Shown here one piece after another: positions 34,014-44,904 of a stretch of 64,000 bases of DNA. The stretch is taken from positions 1 through 64,000 of the forward strand of contig NMRB01001628.1 of NCBI GenBank assembly GCA_002633025.1, given 5' to 3'. How positions within the stretch are numbered: the stretch's first letter is position 1; every line of letters starts with the position of its first letter. Both the position numbers and the translations under genes were made by a program. The notes under the pieces are model-generated. The model was not told the DNA's origin. It made no database searches and saw nothing but the letters and a program-made list of their open reading frames with translations. The stretch comes from Notospermus geniculatus (taxonomy: Eukaryota > Nemertea > Pilidiophora > Heteronemertea > Lineidae).

Positions 34014-35171
34014 GCAGACAGCTTGTGGCCGAGCGACAAGTGGGAGTTTGTTGCGTTCGACTTTGCTCGTTTAGAGTATGGCAATGAACTGCTCGGATGC
34101 CTTCATCACTGTGGTCAACGTACACCATCGACGACAGGAGTACACCAGCATAGACGAACTTCCGGTTGGATACCATTTTATAGGTTTGGAGATTTTTGTT
34201 CGTTTTTTGATGGTATTCTGATAAAAGCGATATAACCACTTGCACAGGATTTACGACTGAATGTAGGTTTACCGGCCATTCGGGTATTTTGACCAAAAAG
34301 AACACTTAATGCACTTAAAAACGACTTTGAATAGATGATTTGAGAGGCCATAGAAACTGCCTCCAAAGGAGGTGCTATCAACGACCCTGCGACCTCTCGC
34401 TTGGTTTGCTGTATCTTTTGTATCTATACTTGCATGCATTAGTGCGTTTTATGTCGAATGATCGCCACACGCTGCTGTAGTTAGAAATGAAAATTGTGGG
34501 AGAGAAAGTGTACGGTCATTGACGACAATCGGTGTACGGGCATCGACTCATATGCACAACGAAAGTGTACGCCTCAAAGGCATTGACGACTGCCTCTATT
34601 TATTACTTTTTGTTCTTCAAGTATGCTGTACTTTGCTGGGGTTTTTTCGTTCCAAATAAGTTTATGTATACCTGCTACGTGTTGTCGACTGCCAGACTTT
34701 GGACCCGCTGCTCAAATTAATGGATGTGCCCCTACGGCCCTGCATACACAGAATTAAAAATATATGTTCAACCTCAATTCCAGGTGCACATATATCATCG
34801 AAAATTAAGCACCTTCAGCAAGGCTGAGTAAATTATGGTGTTACATGATGCCAAGTTTGATCTGACAGGGAATCATCTTTCATCATCTTGGCCGAAAAAT
34901 CATCTTTGTGTCCTCAATATCATACCATTTTAGAAGTTACATACTGATTGATGCATCTCATTTAATGAAATAATATTTCTTTCTGAATAAATGACGTTAT
35001 ATTATGCCCGAACGTCTTTCTGCGTATCCCGCATTTCTGACAGTGGTACCCTCTCCGTGCTTAGTGGCCACGTGACATTTTAATGTTTTAGCTGTCTTGA
35101 GGGATTGCCCACAATGGTGGCAGATAAAGGATTCTGTTGTAAGTGTCGGCTGACTGGTCGAAGGGGGCACT

Positions 35172-36152
35172 TTTACCTCAATAGGCCCCTTTCGAAAGTC
35201 GGCCATTTCGGCGCCGAGAGTAAAACAAATGGGAAAATGTGGACGGTTTAAAGTGTCAGTTACATGTAATCCACACGCTAAAAACTGAAGTGGTGAAATC
35301 AACACCTGAGGAGTTAAAATCAACATTTTCCAAGAGGGCTGTGAGTGACTGCTCTTATATGGTGTTGATTCAACACTATCTTAGGTGTTCACCAACGAAG
35401 TGTTGCAAGTCACTTGTGAAGTGACCCGTTCCACTGTCGAAGTGACCATGGTCACTTGTCAAGTGATCCATTCCACTGTGGGCCCACACCTAACGCACCC
35501 GGAGAATCATTCATGCCGTGAACTTTTTTTTTATTTTGGGCGATTTCCTTGGCTCTGTAGCCCTATCCAGCCGTATAAGTAGTAGTGATCTCCTTGGAAA
35601 GTGCTAGGCAGGAATACTTTAAAAGTTACAGTGGTCTTCTTAGAAAGCGTTAAAACAACACTTTAGTCCTGTTCCAACACTTTCAGTGTATTACATCACT
35701 CGTCAGTGGTGGGGCGGTCCTATTTCAACACTTTCAGTGTATTACATCACTCATAAGTGGTGGGGCGGTCCCAAGTGTTTCAAGCCCGGTTTCAAGTGTA
35801 AGGCACCACTTCGAAGTGTTGCAACCAACAACTCTTTAAAGTGTGCTGGTGACACTTTCCTCCACTTCAAGTGTTGGAGCAAGTCCAACACCCCATAAGT
35901 GTGAGAATCTAACACTTCAGTTTTTAGAGTGCACATATTATTCGGGTGTAGAAAATCACCAATATCTCGAGAGAAAAAAATATGACAATCCATTTTTTTC
36001 ATACTACTATGGTTTGACCATCAACCCATTTCTGCCAAATTTCAAGCGTTTCTGGCACTTATTTCTGCAATTTATGGCAAAACGTTAATGCATTTTCCCA
36101 TTTGGTTTTACCCTCGGCGCCGAAATGGCCGACTTTCGAAAGGGGCCAAAAA
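35172..36152. mobile_element. Nested pair of inverted-repeat elements
   Basis: The outer ends GGCCCCTTTCGAAAGTCGGC and its inverse (about 35180 and 36150) have arms of about 65 bp including TTCGGCGCCGA. Inside lies a second element (35271-35932) with ends CACGCTAAAAACTGAAGTG and its inverse ACTTCAGTTTTTAGAGTG. The inner element holds a duplicated block near 35685-35770 (TTTCAACACTTTCAGTGT, GTGGTGGGGCGGTCC). No coding sequence. Confidence 0.75.
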
Positions 36153-37417
36153 CCCCTTGCTGTGAAATTGAAAATGAAATAGCGATTGCGATGCAAACAC
36201 CCTACAGCAGCACCCCCGGCAGGTTCCGTACGTAAAAAAAGCAAGCTCAAGTGCAATCGTCGAGAGAACTGATTTAACCGAACTCCTATGAATAAAGTTC
36301 AAGGAGATTAATATATAGAGGGCAATCGCCCCTGAAAAATCCAATGTGCATCAGTAATTGGGATGCTATTTCCAATTTTTTGCCTTTTCTTCATCATGTC
36401 TATGCGTACACCAAATTGGCGTGTATGCGTATTTTTCATGGTGTCAATGGGTGTACGGCTATAGCAGATTCAGAACATTTTTGGCTAAATTCTCGCCGAA
36501 ATCTGCACAGTGCAGGTTATTTCCCTCAACAATATGAATCATACGTATCAGACTTCCTTCACCTTGCGACTCCGTGGTCAAAATGTCCCGATGTTCACGA
36601 GGAAGGGCCTTTCATTGACAACGCCAACGTCATATCGCGTTTAAAATTGAATACAAGAAAAATAACCTGAAGATAGGTTACGCAAGATGGTGTATTTGAT
36701 ACAGCGTATCACTGAGTTGAACCCCGGACAGTTATTGATCGATTCATGCAATGTGTTTCACCAAAAATTAGCGTCTGCTACCGGAAGTTCGTCTATGCTG
36801 TGTACTCCTGTCGTCAATGGTGTACGTTGACCACAGTGTTCATGGGGAGAGCGTAGGGACCAGCCACCTACCCTCAAGGTGTTTATTCCTGGGGAGATAT
36901 CATAGCAATAAGGAATAGACTGCAGGATGGAACATCCCGGCAGAGGGATGTAGTTAATAGTACATGATAAATAGTGATCGAGGCAGTCTTGACAGTTTAT
37001 GTTGCGGCGTGGAGAAAACGCGGAATTCCACGGAATTCCGCTAGACATAATTTGGTGGTCTGCAGTTTATATAGTACCATTAACTGGTGTGAAACTTGTC
37101 ACGTGGATCATCCCCTCCCGTCCCCTCCCCTTATCTCTTATCATATTGGCACTAGCCTAGATACGAGGTAGCAAGGTGGTTGGGCTACAGAAACAATGCC
37201 GCTGTGGCCGCATTCCAACTTCTTTGCTTGGCCTTGTTATTTCATTATTATTATACCCTACATGTGTAAAGGCCAGTGTATAGTTTATTCCATTGTTAAA
37301 TGCTATAATTACAGTTTCGGATTCTTGGCGGATTTCCATGGAATTCCGCGTTTTCTCCATGCCGTTTATGTTGGCCTACAAAATAACAGAGCTGCATATG
37401 ATAGTCTAATGAAAAGG

Positions 37418-37764
37418 GCCGAGGTTGACGGTCGCTACACTAATCTCTGGAGACGGCTAGCCATTTTCACGCCTTAGGTGTGATTTTTGGTATCGTGCAA
37501 TTTTAGACCGAATTTGACCTCAAATGCACTGAAATGACTTGAGATGACTTGAGTATAAAATGTTACACACAAAAATGTCCTTAGAAAAGTTTTTCCGAGG
37601 GATCTGTTGTATTTATTGAGGAAAATCCACAGCGCTACTTGGCGCACTGTGAAGCGGGATGCGCCGTGTGTAACGCACTTGCCATTGCATTTTGGTTCAC
37701 GAAGCCACCGCTAGGGCGTAGCCGTCTCCAGAGATTAGTGTAGCGACCATCAACCTCGGCCGAG
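37418..37764. mobile_element. Inverted-repeat element, about 50-bp arms
   Basis: The arms GGCCGAGGTTGACGGTCGCT and AGCGACCATCAACCTCGGCC are inverse, with the inner pairing ACTAATCTCTGGAGACGGCT. A separate inverted pair at 37008-37044 and 37326-37362 (GAGAAAACGCGGAATTCCA) lies just upstream. Confidence 0.65.
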
Positions 37765-38523
37765 CGTAACTAATCTCTGGGTACGAGATTGTCTTCAATC
37801 GCGTGGTTATTCACATCACCATAACCAGGGCTTCGCACTCACGCAGGAAACTTTCATTGTGAGGCTGAAGATTGGAAGCCAATAAAATCGGATGACCTTC
37901 GATAAAGATGAACTTCTAGTGAATAACCGTAATAAATCAAAAATAGATATCCATTTGCTGCTTCGGATTTCTTCTGGGCCCATAATATTCCTTAGTTGAC
38001 CTTAAAATTGCGTTTAATGCCCTGTGCGTTCGCGATATCCAATACATGGGAGAATAACACAGGCAGGACGAGCTCAGGAGAACTTTGTGGTTTCCGCTGG
38101 CCAGCACTAAGACGGTATTCCAATTTCTCGTGCATTCTCTAGATATAGCTGTGAATTATATGCTGAAAACCGAAATTCTTTGTCCGAGTTGAGTTATTTG
38201 ATCTTACCACCACCTGGGACATTACAAACATGACCATCAGTCAAGTTTCCGTCGATAATTCTTGGTTGATGCTGTAGCGTTCAAGTACATGACAAGGATC
38301 GGATCTATATTGATAATTTTACTCAGGTTGCCTGGCAACGTAATGGCGTTCCTGGTTGCTACGAAACCAAGTAACCGAAACCAGTCGATGTGCACCTATA
38401 TGGCTGGTTTGGCCCTGGCCGACAATTTCGCCATCATTCATTTTATTTACACTGTACCATGCTTTCATGACATTTCGGTTGACCGGCGAGCAAATCCCAA
38501 ACCAGGAACTGGCGTATAAGTTA

Positions 38524-39886
38524 GGGCGTTTGTAAACCAAGAAACGAAACGAAACAGAAACGAAACCAGTATGTTATCCTTGAAAGTGACAAAATCCAAT
38601 TTCAACTGGCCTGTGACCTACATGTATTTAAGGTGAAGTAATAAAACATTGTTAGAGGCAGATCGTGTGACCTTGTGAACAAACAACATGCACCGGCACT
38701 GTCTACAGAGCCTACACGATGATGCTGGTTCAGTGACTTAACCTTTTTCAGTCCAAATGAAACAATTGGGAAGAAGTTACTCTATATGTACATGTTTAGG
38801 GCCTTATTAATAATATACAGTAAAATCACCTGTTATTGGAGGTGCTCAGAATTCCTGTAGGCCCTCGTTTTGAAGGTATTTGAGGGCCAGAATGGGGGTA
38901 CTAAGTATTATACAGTGGTTAAGTTCGATTAAATTGTGTGATCAGTGAAGCAGACACAAAACGGCTATGACAGGTGTTGATTTCGAGATCAGCATTTTTC
39001 TTTGGTACTCTTATTATGCCTAGTATTCTTGTTTGTCACAATGAGTGCACTGTCATCACATTTCAGTACCAACCACACTCCAAACTTCCTTCACAGTTCA
39101 GCAGTTCCAAAGAAGAACCTATGCTGACACATAAGCGGCTATTACCCACCCACATTCTGGCCCTCAAATACCTTCAAAACCAGGGCCTACAGAAATTCTA
39201 AGCACCACCAATAACAGGTGATTTTACTGTATATACGGCCTTATTAATATATGTACATGTACAGGGCCTTATTAATAATATGATAAAATTATCAAGACAG
39301 GGTACAGATTACAGACTAAAGGCAGTCTTTTCTGTAATCTCTACTAGAAGGTGCCTGAGGAAACCCCGGTTGGGGTCGAAAATTTGCTAAATGCAGAGAC
39401 GACTTATGTATTTTATCATTTTGTGTGTCGTTCTTTGTGCTTTATGTTGGATATCTGCATTAGTATAGGCCTAATATTACCGTAAAAGTCCCTCAAGAAA
39501 CACCAGGCCTGACAAAACGCATGAAATAACAGCACTCTTTGAGACTTTACATGACTTTTTGGATTTAACACATGCAAAAAATCGAACCCAGACCTCAGTA
39601 GGCCAACTTCCTCGTAACCTCCACTACCCCAGCTGTGAACAACGGTACAAGCAAACAAATTGGCCTATGTCCCGATGTCATGTGGGTACGTACCGGTATG
39701 TGGCTTGGTGCATGTGGTGACCTATTTTTAAAAACAATGACTGGGATATCTTTTTTCAGAACGGAGAAGGCTACAGACCAATATCCATTACTAAGGATGA
39801 TTACTCTTTCGTTTCTGTGTTTCGTTTCGTTTCGTTTCTGTTTCGTTTCGTTTCGTTTCGTTTCGTTTCTTGGTTTACAAACGCCC
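38524..39886. mobile_element. MITE-like element, GGG...GTAAAC ends, 9-bp target duplication
   Basis: A 1,363-bp element. Ends GGGCGTTTGTAAACC and GGTTTACAAACGCCC are inverted, followed inward by opposite-strand GAAAC/GTTTC pentamer arrays. TATAAGTTA is duplicated at 38515-38523 and 39887-39895. A second inverted-repeat element (about 38785-39275, with AACAGGTGATTTTACTGTAT and its inverse) is nested inside. No transposase. A 9-bp duplication points to the Mutator-like group, without proof. Confidence 0.85.
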
Positions 39887-40080
39887 TATAAGTTACTAGT
39901 AACAGTAGCCACGTGTGCGACATTTCCCCCGCGGGCTTCCCCCGTATACCCCATCACCCCCTTCATGCCACCCTGGACTTTTGCCCCCTGGTCATTACAT
40001 GTATAGCTCGTTACTTTACCCGATAACTGCCATCCTGTGATTTTGGTAAGGAACTGAGGAATCAACTAGTTCTTCTCCAA

Positions 40081-40714
40081 GGGTCGGAGTAAAACATGGC
40101 GTATGGCGAATGGCGAATGGCGTGTGGCGAATGGCGAATGGCGAGTCAGCCAAATAGAAAGCTAGCTTTTTACCATTTTTGAGACTGAGAAGTTATGCAA
40201 GCGTCAGGTACGGGACAAAAACATCTAACTGACCTCTCACCGATTATCCACCGTCAGGTGTGACCACTCATCTTGGCACACTGAAATAGTTTCTCATCTC
40301 CTAAAGAATGGCCCTAGAAAAAGTGCCCCTTTTTGCTGTGTAGGGTACCGGCATATCCGTTCTTTGCCAATTTTGGTTTTCTCGTGCTGATGCTAGTGCA
40401 GTCGCAGTAAATTGCACTGCAGACTAAGTTAATGAGGTACTCTGTAGCAGAACTCAATTCGGAACATCACGTCGTGCCTCATCAACATTCACGTTGGGGA
40501 ATCCCCATATCTATTCGATGTTTTGGTCATTGTTCAGTCAGTAGGCCCAACTGTGACACAGTAACACCGTCTGAGGCATCTTTTTTCATATATATCTAGT
40601 TCAATTTAGAAGACTAAGTTAACGGTAACTGAACCTGCAGTGCTGGCCATCCGCCATCCGCCATCCGCCATTCGCCACTCGCCATCCGCCATCCGCCAGG
40701 TTTTACTCCGACCC
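40081..40714. mobile_element. MITE-like element, GGGTCGGAGTAAAAC ends, 9-bp target duplication
   Basis: A 634-bp element with ends GGGTCGGAGTAAAAC and GTTTTACTCCGACCC, followed inward by heptamer arrays (GGCGAAT units left, ATCCGCC units right). CTTCTCCAA is duplicated at 40072-40080 and 40715-40723. It has the same architecture as the element at 38524-39886 but different subterminal repeats. Confidence 0.85.
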
Positions 40715-40861
40715 CTTCTCCAATGCCATTAATTAGTTCCTAGTACAATAGTTTCAGATCCTACCGCCAGACGGATTAGATAGAAATCGGTCGCGCGGTA
40801 AGGTCGGAATCTAGTCGATCGGATTCTGTGTCTTTCCAACTTGAGATTCAGTGGTCAGGGG

Positions 40862-41020
40862 CGGATACAGAAGGGGGACCTCGGCGACCAAAGATAACAT
40901 TTTTTATCGCTAAACATAAAAAAAATCTCGCTGATAGCGTAGCACCCGCCGTGTCTCTGATGTAATCATCGTGAGACAAGCGTTGCATCGATGATTCGAC
41001 GAAACTCTTTTGCATGTATA
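40862..41020 (+). mobile_element. Truncated hAT end (CAGGGGCGGATACAG family)
   Basis: It starts CAGGGGCGGATACAGA and matches the first 160 bp or so of the 502-bp element at 57189 (GGCGACCAAAGATAACATTT, GTTGCATCGATGATTCGACG). The other end is missing. Confidence 0.75.
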
Positions 41021-41152
41021 TCTCAAACGTTTACTTAAATAACTAGTGTGTCACGGATAACTTGATTTTTGCGCATTTTCATTTCCATTTAGGTCTCTTT
41101 ATTTCTTGACTAACGCCGGTGGTATCACGTCGGGTCTCGTGCTGGCCGAGAT

Positions 41153-41242
41153 CACCCTGGGGAATCACCCACACATCGCGCAGAGGTTATCGCCGTGGCA
41201 ATCCCACATCCAGAGTCGGGTTTTCCCACATCCAGAGGTAAA
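41153..41242 (+). repeat. Left terminal inverted repeat, probable promoter/5' UTR of the C2H2 gene
   Basis: A 90-bp terminal repeat. The ATG of the zinc-finger gene follows at 41243, directly after the last identical base, so the transcription start must lie in the TIR or in host DNA. Promoter function is inferred from position alone. Confidence 0.85.
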
Positions 41243-44099
41243 ATGGCTGCTTGTTCAGGAAACAGTAGTGGAGCCCCCGGGAATATTCAAAATTCGTCAT
41301 CGTAAGTTAACTGGTTCTTTAATTCAACACTTCTATTCGGATCTGAAGAAGCCTGGCCATGATTTCTATTTCAAATACTTGGATAGTGTTTCTTTTTAGA
41401 AGCGAATGAAGTGGCCAAACATGCATCTTTACCCAAAGAGAATGCTTGTCAGCAGGGTTTTGCCGATTATTTCGGTCCTTTGGGCTAAGGATCAATCGTC
41501 GCTTGATCTAGACTCTCTGTTACATTTGTACAGGCTATACTTTATCAGAAATGTTGATCAAATGGTCCGTACTGCAGCAAACGCCTTCGTTTTAAACAAA
41601 AATAATGGACCACCATACCACAGAGGTGGCACCGCCATCTCCCAGAGTAGGCCTAGGCCAAGACCAAATGGGCCAAAACAGCATACCTTCACAACAGTAG
41701 GCCGACGTAATGAAGGCCGCCTAGTCAGCTAGTAGGGCCTAGGTAGCCTGACAACATCCCTGGCCAATGCTCTGGAATATTATGAGGCAAAGTTTTTGGT
41801 TCAAGCGAACATTAAGCAACAAAACCATTTCGGATGGGTTCTGGAGAGCACTGAACAGTCATCATCATTGATTAGCCTAGCCCTAGGTCTATTAGGCCTA
41901 TCGAAAGTGCTGTCATTTTTGTTGTCAATATGATATTTTTGGGCCATCTGAATTCAATCCAAGTCGCAAGTGGGGTCCAGGTGACTGATTTGGAGGTGGT
42001 TTATTGGTTTTGCATAGGCATTTTGCAGTATAAACAACAAATCATGTATGGAAGTAATGAAATTTATTATACAAAAATACGTCTTTGCTTTCAGTGGTGA
42101 TGAGAAAAATGATGAACTGGTAATTGTATTACCTGAGGATGTACCGGTACATGATTTATCTGGTGTCAGCCTGTTGCTAGACTTGTCTGTGAACAGTATT
42201 CAGAGTGAGTGTGATGACAACATTCCAGACCAACCGACCGACACCAATTCCTCTAACATGACAAATACTGATGATAACAATAATGACAGTACCGGTATTG
42301 GCCTGAATGAGACGAGTACACAGAAGGTGGAAGATCGTTTGTCTTGCAGTGCCTGTGGAAAAATGTTCAAACGTTTGGACAACCTCAAACGCCATCAGCG
42401 AACCCATGATGGTACTCGTTTATCTTGTCCCATATGCGACAAGAACTTCCAGGATCGCTATGAATTAAAAACGTAAGGATTCATTATAATACAGTCCTCG
42501 AAAGAAGTTTCTGGAGAAGGCCATTGAATCGGTGTTCTTCATGTCTTTCCAGCACAGTGTCAAATACAATACAATATCAGCTACAGTTCTCACTTCACAT
42601 GGATGAATGTTATCCTTAGGCACAGGTGGCTCTGTGCAGTAAGAACTATTGCTGATATTTTGCTGTATTTGCCAGTAGTTGTGAGACATGAAGGAAATTG
42701 ATTCAAAAGCATGGCCCAAAAACTTCTTTCTGGTACTGTATCTCATAGTACTAGGCCTACTGCTAAAGGCTCTGCAGGCACATGTTATCGTGGTTATGTG
42801 TGAACAATTTTTCCACTTTTTGTCATTTGTCCAACATAATGCAATAAACATTTATCCCTAAAATGGACAAACCTGTACAAATTTTGCAGAGATGTGAACA
42901 ATCATGCTTTCTTTGCAGACATGAAGATCATACTCACAGGGGTCAGCGCTACAAATGTGCTGAATGTGGCCAAGGATACAAAAGCAGACGTGGCTTGCAG
43001 GACCACCTTAGTGCTGCTCACAATAAAGGTTTCAGGTATGGTTTCCTAAAAAGGCCATACTTCTTGGCTCACCTGTGAGCCTTTGTCGTACTGCTGAGAC
43101 CATCGTCACATAAAAATCATGAAGACATGCAATACACAGAGTAATATTGAGGAGCCTCTTGTAAAGTATTTTGTTCTCACAAAATGTCTACTGAAACTTT
43201 GTTGCCCTGGACGGCAGTACAGTACTGTAATTCCCAGCCAAATCACACAGCTTCCTATCATTATTCCCTCGTTTGCTAAACCAAATCGTGAGATTATGTG
43301 ACTGTACTTTCACAAAGTGCACCTAAGTTCACTATGATATTCAAGTCTATTCTCCTTGCAGCTTCAGATGCAAATACTGTGGTAAGGGTTACAACCACAA
43401 AGTGGACTTGCAGGTTCACACAGACCGCCATGAGGGTATAAAACGTCATAAATGCCCAAAATGTGGGAAAGCATTCACCTTGGCTTCGGATCGCAACAGA
43501 CATCACATCAGCTGTAGCAATCAATTCAGATACACATGTCCGAAGTGTGCCAAAACCTACAAGAATCTCCGCTACCTTCATGAACATGAACAGGCCAAGC
43601 ATGGGAACCTGTCCTTCCAGTGTGAACAGTGTGGTAACATTTACCAACATAAATCCAGTCTGGCGAAACATGTGGTGAAAAAAACATCAAGGAAATTAGC
43701 TTTCTTCTTCGGTGAGTGTTACTCCCAGTCTTGTCGTGGGCAAAATTCTACTCTCATCTCTTCTATGGTGCTGTCGTACACCTAACACCCCTCGACTTGG
43801 TGCGTCTGGCTTAGAAACGTCACCTCTTTTTGTTCGTCCCTTAGTGCGTTGCCTTTCTTTTGTGTCAAAGAAATGATCCCTGAAATGTAGAGAGTAATTC
43901 AGAACACTTGCAATATATTATCTTACTCAAGCCATGCTTCAACAGCCCTACAAGCTGACCACTGAAACTGCTGCTGTATATGTCAGGCAGGATATCTGAT
44001 TAAAGTAGCACACGTCCAAATACTAATTTCCGATTTTCAATTGAACTTACTTTATTTTCAGACTTTCACCAATTTTCTCCAAACCACAAGGGAAGTTGA
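41243..44099 (+). CDS. Multi-C2H2 zinc-finger protein encoded by the transposon, five exons
   Basis: Exons 41243-41301, 42095-42472, 42919-43035, 43362-43711 and 44062-44099 join in frame (phases 2, 2, 2, 1) to give 313 aa. The N-terminal 100 residues are acidic and Asn/Ser/Thr-rich, with an LVIVLPEDVPVHDLSG segment. Fingers then follow: CSACGKMF..H..H, CPICDKNF..H..H, CAECGQGY..H..H, CKYCGKGY..H..H, CPKCGKAF (last ligand Cys), CPKCAKTY..H..H, and a final CEQCGNIY with an incomplete His pair. An exon border falls inside finger 2, and its reconstruction across the junction supports the splice. A DNA-binding role at the element ends or as a regulator is inference. It converges on the nuclease-transposase gene, ending about 800 bp from its stop. 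Confidence 0.8.
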
Positions 44100-44257
44100 C
44101 CTCTGCTCCAGATTCATCAGCACTACAAGTGGTTTCACCGGATAAGTGGGGTTTTTAGTTGTCCACATTGAGAAGGATCTGAAAAGAAATCGGTAGTGAT
44201 GGTCAAAGTAATGATGATGAATAGTAATCTGGGTTACTTGTCACGATAATAAAATTC

Positions 44258-44514
44258 GCCTGGTTCTGCTGGCCACCGTCAGATGGCGATTTGCCGTAGA
44301 TGGAGGCCAGGCAGCAACCATCTTTGTCCCAGGAATTCCTGGGAAAAGGGGTTGCCTCAGGATTATAGCTTCAGGAGTCAGACAATCAATACTTGATACA
44401 AACCTGGTGAAAAGAAGAAACATTTATGTCGAGCTTGTAATGTGACATCTCATCGGCAACTGCCTGGCCTCTGCCTACAATCACCATCTGATGGTGGCTA
44501 GCAGAACCAGGCAA
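44258..44514. mobile_element. MITE nested in the transposon, GCCTGGTTCTGCTGGCCACC ends
   Basis: Left arm GCCTGGTTCTGCTGGCCACC and right arm GGTGGCTAGCAGAACCAGGC, with an inner pair around GGCCAGGCAG / CTGCCTGGCC. It sits between the two convergent genes of the 10.5-kb element, about 160 bp past the zinc-finger stop. Confidence 0.75.
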
Positions 44515-44904
44515 TAATAAATAAGTGTGACTTTAAAAAAAATATTTAACATGTGATTTGTTAAAAATCTTCAATTGTTGCCTGTGATATGAAGATCATA
44601 TGTAATCTATTTTTATTTTTGTTTTTGTTGTTTTATATCTAATTAAAAAGTTTAAGTTCAAGTTTACATTTTTTATCGTATTTAAATTTTTGAAGGAGTA
44701 TGATTCCAAAATGTAAATAAACGATGCTTCTATTCTATACAAATACCAGTAAAATGGTTTTTATCCTTCAACAGGGGTGGCAGCAGAGTAGCTGGTAGGT
44801 GGTGGCAGGATAGAAAACTATATAATACTATTGGCAAAGATTTTTTTACATTTTGGGTCATCCTCCTTTTAAGTACAACACTTCATTATAAAATGTTGTT
44901 ACCA

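Larger units (their letters stand above)
29199..38240. other. 9-kb intergenic repeat graveyard
   Basis: No host gene is recognised. The region is built largely of nested inverted-repeat elements, of which those with definable ends are listed separately. An additional inverted pair at about 34105-34168 and 36775-36840 (GTGGTCAACGTACACCAT and its inverse) suggests one large host element around the nested ones. Confidence 0.55.
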
